Assembly: GCA_964036195.1 (NCBI GenBank)
Contig: OZ038454.1
Location: 21,190,315-21,254,314 of the forward strand
Length of the DNA: 64,000 nucleotides
Direction: 5' to 3'
Origin: Sphaerolaimus hirsutus
Lineage: Eukaryota; Nematoda; Chromadorea; Monhysterida; Sphaerolaimidae
Below, one piece after another: positions 52,101 to 61,100 of this stretch. Made by a program: the position numbers and the translations under genes. Within the stretch, counting starts at the first letter, position 1. Each line of letters begins with the position of its first letter. The notes beneath the pieces were generated by a model. That model did not search any database, was not told the DNA's origin, and worked only from the letters and a program-made list of their open reading frames with translations.

Positions 52101-55100
52101 GGGTATGTATTGTTGTTGTAGCATTTAGACACATTTCGCTGCAAACTTGCTTTTGTTCCAATCTCAACATAAGCACCTGGGGCCAGATTTAATTCTCCCT
52201 ACAGATTGGTAGGGTAGGGCGTACGCCCGATAAATTTTTTTAAGTTAAGCCGCATCGACGCACATGCACCGAGAGCAAGGCGGTTTGTAAAATATACGAA
52301 ACCATCCCTTAAGGTCGCCGATATTGCAAAATGACGTATATCGTTTCGATTTTGGCCCGGAAATCACTATTTCGTCATTTCTTGGCCGTCTGCCAATTCG
52401 CTTTTTATTTTATTTTGTCGGGCGGGTTACTCGCATGAGTCGCACTTTTGTACGCTCGTGCATGCATTTCTTTCTTGTCGCTGCCCTCATGGTTTTGGTT
52501 GCAGACAGTGAACACTAAAAAAGTGACCACCTGACTACACAAAAGCGCGACTTACAGTGTGCGCAGAAATTCCTGTGCGTATTGGCACCGACCCAAGTGC
52601 CACTGTTACTCCGCGCACTCGCGCCAGCCTACATCTTAAAACTGCACGCGAATTTTAACCCGGCCGCGCGCCCCGTTTTCCCTATACAAACTTGTGATTT
52701 TTACGAACCTTTCGAGGCCCACCACGCGCTTGAAAATGGGAATTGTGGGTCGAGCGTACGCACAGAGGGCTAAAATTATGTGCGTTCTCTGTCAAATGTA
52801 AAAAATCGTAGAAATTTAACTGTCGTTATTGAGCTCACACACAAAAAAAGGCGAGCCTGACGGAACGTTTGTGATTTTTTGGGGTTAGCGCTAGTGGGCA
52901 TTTACACGAAAGTGGGCGGAGCTTACGCTGACCGCCGCATGCAAAGCAAAATATCTGCGCACACTGTATGCGAGTAACCCGCCCGACAAAATAAAATAAA
53001 AAACGAATTGGCCGACGGCCAAGAAATGACGAAATCATGATTTCCGTGCCAAAATCGAAGTGATATAAATACGTCGTTTTGCAATATCAGCGACCTTAAG
53101 AGATGGTTTTGTATATTTTACAAACCGCCTTGCTCTCGGTGCATCTGCTTCGATGCGGCTGAACATTAAAAAATCTATCGGGCGTACGCCCTACCCTACA
53201 AATCTGTAGGGAGAATTCAATCTGGCCCCTGGTAGGTCACTGATAGGGAGATCACCTGTGCCAGAGTAAATTTTTTTGTTTGTTGTTAGAGGTGGGGCTA
53301 CAGATTTAGGTTTTGTCATGACTGGAGTTTTGAAGCGTTTTTAAAATTAAAATAATTATTTTTTTAATCTTATCTTATCGATATCGTTTTTTATCTATAG
53401 ATATCATTTCTTAATTGTTGGTCTCGCAAAATATCGAATGCCAATATTGAAAAATCATATCCTTAATGGTTTCAACCCCATAGCCAACCGTAAAAAAGAA
53501 CCTCCTTGTGATAGCTACAATTCCACAGACATTAACATAAACCTGAGGCCAGTTCCACAATGGACAAGTGTCAAGAACTGTAAACTGTAAGTGGTCAGTC
53601 AAACTGACAAGTAAACTGACATTTGAGAAGTGTTATCTGAAAGAATTTTTGTAGAATTTTTTTACAGCAGAAGTCTTAAGGGTCACTTCAGAAGTCTGAA
53701 GCCAGACCCTGCAAAATGTCAAATGTCATGCAAAACGTCAAAGATTATGTAAAATGCCCTTGACACTGGGCATGATATTTTACATTTTACATTGTCTGTT
53801 AGTGGTCACTGGTTACTTTACTCTCAATTTTTTCACTTTTCTCACCACTTAGCACTTTTATTGTCACTTGTACATATGCGGAATTGGCACCTGGTTATTC
53901 ACTGAGTCGGCTAGAAATTGTATCGGCCCAAAGCAGTCTAATCTGTTGTTATAGTCTGTTATGGCTGACAAATGGATGGAAATGAATTCCATGCACGCGC
54001 ACCGGATTAAGCGAATCTGCGGGTTTTTTGGGTTCCAAAATATTACACCATTTAGAAATTTAGCTTGTTTTTATTATCTAAAAATTGTAATCACATTTTG
54101 GATTGTTTGAAGGCATGGAGCCGTGGAGGTTTTACATTTGCAAAAAGTTTTATTAGTAAAAGTAATTTTATGAGTAATTTTTTATAAATATACGAACTTC
54201 ATAAACATATCTGTGAATTTTGTGCATAATTTTTTTGACCAAAATACGTAATAATTTTTGTATTTCAGTAATTGTAATTCAGTTCGTTGAGTAAAGATTA
54301 CCGGAAAAATTACCATCGCCAGCCCCTTGCTAACCTGATCGGCCAGTCGGCTGGCAATAAAAATCAGCATACAGGGTACTACTCCATTTTGCACCAAACT
54401 GAGAACCTGCTTCCACAATATCCTGTGCCTAGTTGCGATTTCTAATGATTCCGGGTGACTATTGTGTTGTTGGCGATTTTGATACTGTGAAAGAGGGCTT
54501 GATAAATTTTGCCAAAGTTATACTCGGCGTACGTGATACTCTGCCCTCGCACTGATTTATGTCTCGTGTTGGAAGCGTGCCAATGATTATAAAATCATGC
54601 GATTTCCGTAAAAATATGAAAAAAATTGATCGATGTGAATATGTTAATGAATAACATTATAACAACAATCAATTTTGTCATCTTTTTATGAAACTCGGAC
54701 GCGTTAACCATCGTTGGCACACTTCCAGCGGGAACCACGCGTGCAGGGTGTAAAGTAACCGGAGTATACACTTGTTTTGATGAAAGGTGATATTTTTACG
54801 CGACGTTTCGATGTAAAGATTTATTTCAATAGGAATATGGAAACTATTTAGAATCATTCAACTACCATTTTTGAATTTTTCTGGCAAAAAAATTCAGTAA
54901 TGCATACTTCGAATCCCAAGTGTCGTTTAATCGTATACTCATGGTCATAAGATCATGCAAAACCCAACATAAAAAAACAAATGTACTCACAATTAAGTTA
55001 TGAATTTCCAGATTCCACTGTGGCAGCAGTGTGACAAATGTGACAAGTAGATACACGCCAAACGTGCAATTGAGTTTGTCAACTCGTCTTTCAACGTCCA

Positions 55101-58100
55101 AAAATGTTCGCAGAAAATGCGCTACCCATGCGTGCGTACCGAACTGAAATACAATATGACCTTTTTATATATCCCCAGGGATTGATTTTGGATTTTGTTT
55201 TTGATGGGCTACTTCATGTGATTTCATCATGGCATATTGCAGACAAACACACAGATTATTATTATTTGTTGCGATTATAGCCTATCAACTTTCAACTATT
55301 TTTGGCTATATATGACATATACTCATTTTTACTCATTTTTCACCCAGTTTAAGCGATTTTTCTCTCTTTTGATCCTTCTACAGCTTGAAAAAGCAATATA
55401 TTGGACTCCCGCGAACCCGCCGCCAAATCCCCCCCTCCCCAATTTTTTTAAGCTATTTATCTAGATTTATATGAACCAGTACAGGGGTCCAAATGCACTA
55501 AATCCCTGACCCCAACTATGACGTTGGTGTTATTTGAGGGCCTCAAATGATGCCGTGCTATTGGCGCCAGGCACCCTTTTTCTGGCGCTTTTCCATCACT
55601 ACCCACCAAAGGATGTGACACCCACCTGCTGCGCGCCACTTTGACTGAACTTGATTTGTCTCTTCAATTCCCTTGTAGCCGATTCAATTTGTCTAATGAG
55701 CTGTTTAGCTGCCAGACACACACATCCAGTGGCCTCGGCGAACATCACCGGGCATGCGATCATTGGCAGAAAGTAGAGCCATTCTGATGCTATGCCTGTG
55801 GGAAAGCGGTTTTTGCGCTGGAGTAGGGATGGCCGAGGTTTTTAAAATTTAAAAAAACGTTTTACAATTTTAACCGTTTTTTAAACCCTCAGCATAAATT
55901 TTTAGTACTTAAGCACTAGGTATTTTGCAATTTTTGCGCGCAAGCAAAGCGGATATTGACCATTTTCCTATCGAATATCTAAATATATCAGGGATCCATA
56001 TCCATCTTGAATATAAGCTTCAGAAAAAATATGAAATATCAGTATGAAACAGTCATATCATCTCAAAATTATATTCAAGTGAGAAGAAATGGGGCCCAAA
56101 CAGGTCTACCCAAAAAAAAAGTTAGGCCAAATTTTCTGCACCAGTCCCACCCGACCCCGAGAACATAAAGTAGAATTCATTGATAAAATTATGAAATATC
56201 ACCTGCCACCAGCAAGTAGTGATCTCTTTTAGTGATATCAAAATCACCCCCAATTATTGTATCCAGTAAATGGTAAATATCTGCAATCACCCAGGGTGTT
56301 TCCATCAAAAGTAGACTGATTGCAAGTAGCCACAAATTTCTCTGCATCTTTGCTGGCTTGTAAGTATTATAAGCTCCAATTAAACCTGATTTGGTGTTCA
56401 CAAGTTGGGTGTTTATTGATAAAAATTGTATTTGCTGAGGTAGGTGACATGAGTTTATGGACACATTTTGATTTTGTACAAAGTGTTGTTTGTTGGATTT
56501 ATCAAGTATTCATTGAAAATCCTTAGAAAGACGATAAATATTTGACTTTCTTTGACTTTCATGGAAAAGAAAAAATTAAATGCTTCCACAAGTGTCCCAC
56601 TACTTTTGAACATGTCAGAAGTCCTGCCACCCAAAAAAAGTTTTACATAAAAAAAAATGTAAATAACCTGTTCTGCTCCAAAATGCCAGTAAAATAACAC
56701 TTGCTATCAAATTCATCCTTACCACACTGATGGAGCTGGTAAAAGCGAAATTTAATTGGCCCAACACATTTTGTTTGGCTATCCCGATATATTGTAAAGT
56801 CGGCAGACGTATCGCCCTACAAACATTTGCGTCAGTCTCTCCAGTGGAGAGTGCATGTCGTCATTATTGTGACGCAATATTTTATGATTGGAATAGATCG
56901 GGTCACGTATGAAAACTTGGCTCTAATCCCAGTTTCCAGTTGTGTATTATACAGATGCGAGTGAAAAGTCAAAGTTAGCTAAAAATCGTTAAAAGTTGCT
57001 CCACTTCGTTAATTTCCACCTTTATAATCACTATTTTTGTTTGTATACATGGTTATATAGTTAGTGTTAGCCTTTTTTATTCACATTTATAGCGGATTTC
57101 GCAATTTTGGCTGGCTGCCAAGTTCTCATATCGGGACTCTTCCATTGGAACGGAGCCAACGAATGAAAAATTAACAAAAATGGTAAAAGGGTCATTTAAA
57201 CAGTCAAATTTTTTCGCTTCCAACGGACAACGTTGAAACGAAACGTTGAAACGGGCGGCGTGCACGCACGGACATGGTGAAGCGTCCATTTCTCTTTTAA
57301 TATTTTTTTCTTTTTCAATTCAGAGCGTCCGGGTGGGACCCAAGTTTTGTGTTCGCTCTATTCACGAGCGAATTCTAACTCTCCGATTTTGTAGGGTGAA
57401 ATGTCCGCCGACTTTACCTTAGATTATTTGCTCTTCGATTCAGAGTGGTTGCCAGTTAAAAAAGATTTTTCGAGATTTTAAGGGTCTAAAAACGGCAAAT
57501 TATTAATACTGTTTCACTAGGTATTTTGAACATATTTACAACATCATTTAAGGGTATTTTGCGGCTTTATAACAGATTTACATACTTACCACAGTGACGA
57601 CATTCATTGGATTATAGTTTCAGGTTATAATTTCAAATTCATATTTACAACGAATCGGGCTGCCCCTAAAACATGTCGGGTCAATGAAATCTCCCACCTG
57701 AACTGCACAAACGAATTAAACGTGAATAATCTGTTTTTATTCATAGTTAAATGCTGGCTAAAATCATCGTGGGCTTTTAGTCCTTCAGCACTTAGTGCCA
57801 CAAAAAGGAAAAATAATTGAACCACACTGTAAATTCCCAGCGGTGGGGGCGGCCTGAAGAATAGCGCCGTTAAAATTATGTGGGATATGGATTGGCTTCT
57901 CGAAACTGGTGTCGGGGTGTCTCGCCTGAATTTTGGGGTGTGTCGTTTTTGGATGAAATTTACAATGTCATTGGCAAAATAAAAGGTAAAATACGTTGTC
58001 TTGGATAGAAACTGACCTGAAACAAACTATGAATTTTCCATTATGTAAGAGTCAAATCGGTATCATCAAAATTGTAAAAACAGTAATCTGATTTTCGAAA

Positions 58101-61100
58101 AAAATAACACCATTAGGTTTTACTTATCTTCAAAATTGCCCTCTTATCTTGAAAAGTAGCTCCACAAACCTCACCAAGGGCAACCAAGGCATAACGGAGA
58201 TGGGTCTGTGCCCGTGCGCATGTAAACTCAGTGCGCATGTCGGCAGCAAGCACGCAATTTCTTGTACACATTAAATACAAGATAAATAAATAGTAAATAG
58301 TAATTACTTGTAAAATAGTAAATAGTAATCTTTTTAAAATCAAGGCGTTAAAAAAATTTCAACCCTGCATCCGCCCCTTATCCACGATTCCCGCTGGCAA
58401 CCCGCCCGGTGCCCATGTAGTGCTACAACCTGGTGCGCATGTAAAACCGGTGCGCATGTTACCCGGTGCCCATCTAGGGGGCTCTACATGTGCACCATGT
58501 CTACATGGGCACGGAGTTAGCGCTAGATGGGCACCGGGTGTACATGGGCACCGAGTTTACATGCGCACGGAGTCCTCGCCACGGAGATTTAGTGACCCCC
58601 ATAAAATGTAGTCCCTCGGTTTCACCCCCCCCCCCGCTTACCTGTAGCTAGTGCCGCTGCTTTGTATACTGTCCCCGTGAGGAGACATCGAAATTACATT
58701 GATATCAGCAGAGCGCATTTTTCCTTTGAATCTTGAATCTCTCTTAGTTTCAATGGACCTACACAGTAAATACACACAGTAGTTGACAGTCGCAATTTCC
58801 AAATTTGAAGCAGTTTTTTACGCATTTGAGTTTACCGGTATGAACTGTTAGTCAACTACTCTTGACGGGGATCCATTCGGGTAAACTCAAATATCTTCAA
58901 GGCAAATTTTTCATTTGTGAAAATTTCGGTTGTCAACTGGTGTGCGTAGGCACAACAAGCTACTATTTTTTAGACTGTAGGCAAATCAATTGTTTCAATG
59001 TGTAATTTTGATTTTGCGTTCTACAAATTCTTTGAAGCCAGCCAATATGATTGAGAAAAGATTGAAGCATTCTTGTTTGATTTTATGTCAGGTGCGCTGA
59101 CGTTTAGTCGATTCGAAAGTAGTGAGATGAGTGATTTTTTATTTGTTGGCAGAAAATGACATTTCACAGATTTCCACTACAGGCTTTTCCTGACTAAAAA
59201 GTGAACAAAAACTTGAAGATATTTTTATCATAATACATTGTTTATTAGCTTAGCTACTAAGGTCAGAAATATGTCTTAAATATATTTATAGCGCCGCGGC
59301 ATATTTCAAATACCTACTATGTTTGGTATATTTATATTTAGAAAAGAAGATGCAGCACAACATTGTGTAAAAAAATGAATGAAAAGAGCCAGCAAGTTTT
59401 TAGGTGAAATAGATATTAATTCACATCTTTAGGTATTTTTATGATTATGAGGGACATACCTAAACATGTATTTATATAGTCAATATGCTAATTTATTTGC
59501 ACAATTGCAGTGAATGCATCATAACAGTAGATTACTATCACCAATTTGGGAAATATTGTAAATTATCAAATCAACTATCTGATTCCACGCGTGGGCACCC
59601 CCCTCATTTACCCCCCCCCCCTCCAGGAAATCTGGGTGTCTCGCGCGTCAGCCGAACAACGCAAAGGTCGCGCCGGCCGCACCGGCCCGGGCGTGTGCTA
59701 TAGACTCTACGCGAAGTCAGAGTACGATTCATTGGAACCGTATGCCGCCGCCGAGGTGCATCGAGTGTCGCTGGAAAGCGTCGCCCTGCAGATTTATAAT
59801 ATGGGATTGGGGGGTGGGTTGGCGGGGTTGTTGTGTGTTATTTGGTGGGTTTTGTTACCCGTTGACAACATCTACCTGGTGTAACGATGTTGGGAACACG
59901 CCCCTGTTAACTCTACCCCCTGTGTATGGCATGTAGTGATGGAAAAGCGCCGGGCGCCAAGCCAATGGCACTGGCATTCTTTGGCGCCAGCGCTGCGGCG
60001 CCATTTCATCACTAATGGCATGTATTTATGTAGCCGTGAGATTGACAATACTCGTGTCTGAACAACCCGAGACACTTCCTTGCACCGATTTGCATAAATA
60101 TTTTTTCACGGCCAATTTTTTGCATAATTATCGAGTAACTCCGCACGACCGCAAAAACGAAAAAAAAAACTCAACTCGCAGTGAGTCCGCGCGACTTTCC
60201 ATACCTGGAACGGCCGGATGAGACCCGTTTGGATCAGGCGATCGATTCCCTTCGAGACCACGGTGCCGTGCAATTGGTGCAGGTCGATGCCCATGGACAA
60301 CAGACTGGCGCCGGGGTTGGTGCTTTCGTGTTAGCTGATGACTGTGTGTGTGTGTGATGAGGTGCAAAACGAATGTGGTTAAATTCGAGAGAAAAATTAG
60401 TCATTTACGGGAAAATTTCATTGCACCGAAAAATTGCTAAAAGCTAACAATTTAATTCAAAAATATGATCGTAATTTCATAATTCATATTCAGGTTGATA
60501 ATTCATATACAATGTTACGAAATCCACAATTCCACCTGGATGGGACAATGTCCGCGGCAACAGCTTGAAAGTTCTTCCAAAAAGCGATATGTTTTCAAAG
60601 TCATCCAGAAATAATAAACTACAGAATTTAGCAAAAATCTTACAAAACCTGGTCAAAAAATCGAAAATTCGAAAACTATAACAAAACGTGACCGAAACCC
60701 AATTCGCAGGACCCATCAGAGGATACCGTAGGTCCTTCGCCCACCAAAGAAGCCCTGACTTCCCTTGGGAGAATTTTGGTAAATTTACCCGTCGATGTGC
60801 CCATCGGCAAGATGCTCATCATGGGGTGCATGTTTAGAAAGGTTGGCGTTTTGTTGATGTTTTTCGCACTTTGTAAAGTGATGATGTAAAGTGATAAAGT
60901 TTTGTTTAACTGTCTGGTCATGATGGGTACTGACGTGCAATTAAAAATAAATTTACTTTATAAATTTAATTAAATGTAACTACAATTAAATATAAATTTA
61001 CTTTTTATATTTAATTAAATATAAATTTACTTTATAAATAAAATTAAACATAAATTTAATTTATGAATTAAATTAAATATAAATACAATTAAATACAAAT

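Noticed and set aside
56455..56700. Possible extra chemoreceptor exon on the minus strand
   Set aside because: No acceptor gives the phase needed after exon 3 without a stop; the nine-exon model is already in frame and of normal length.
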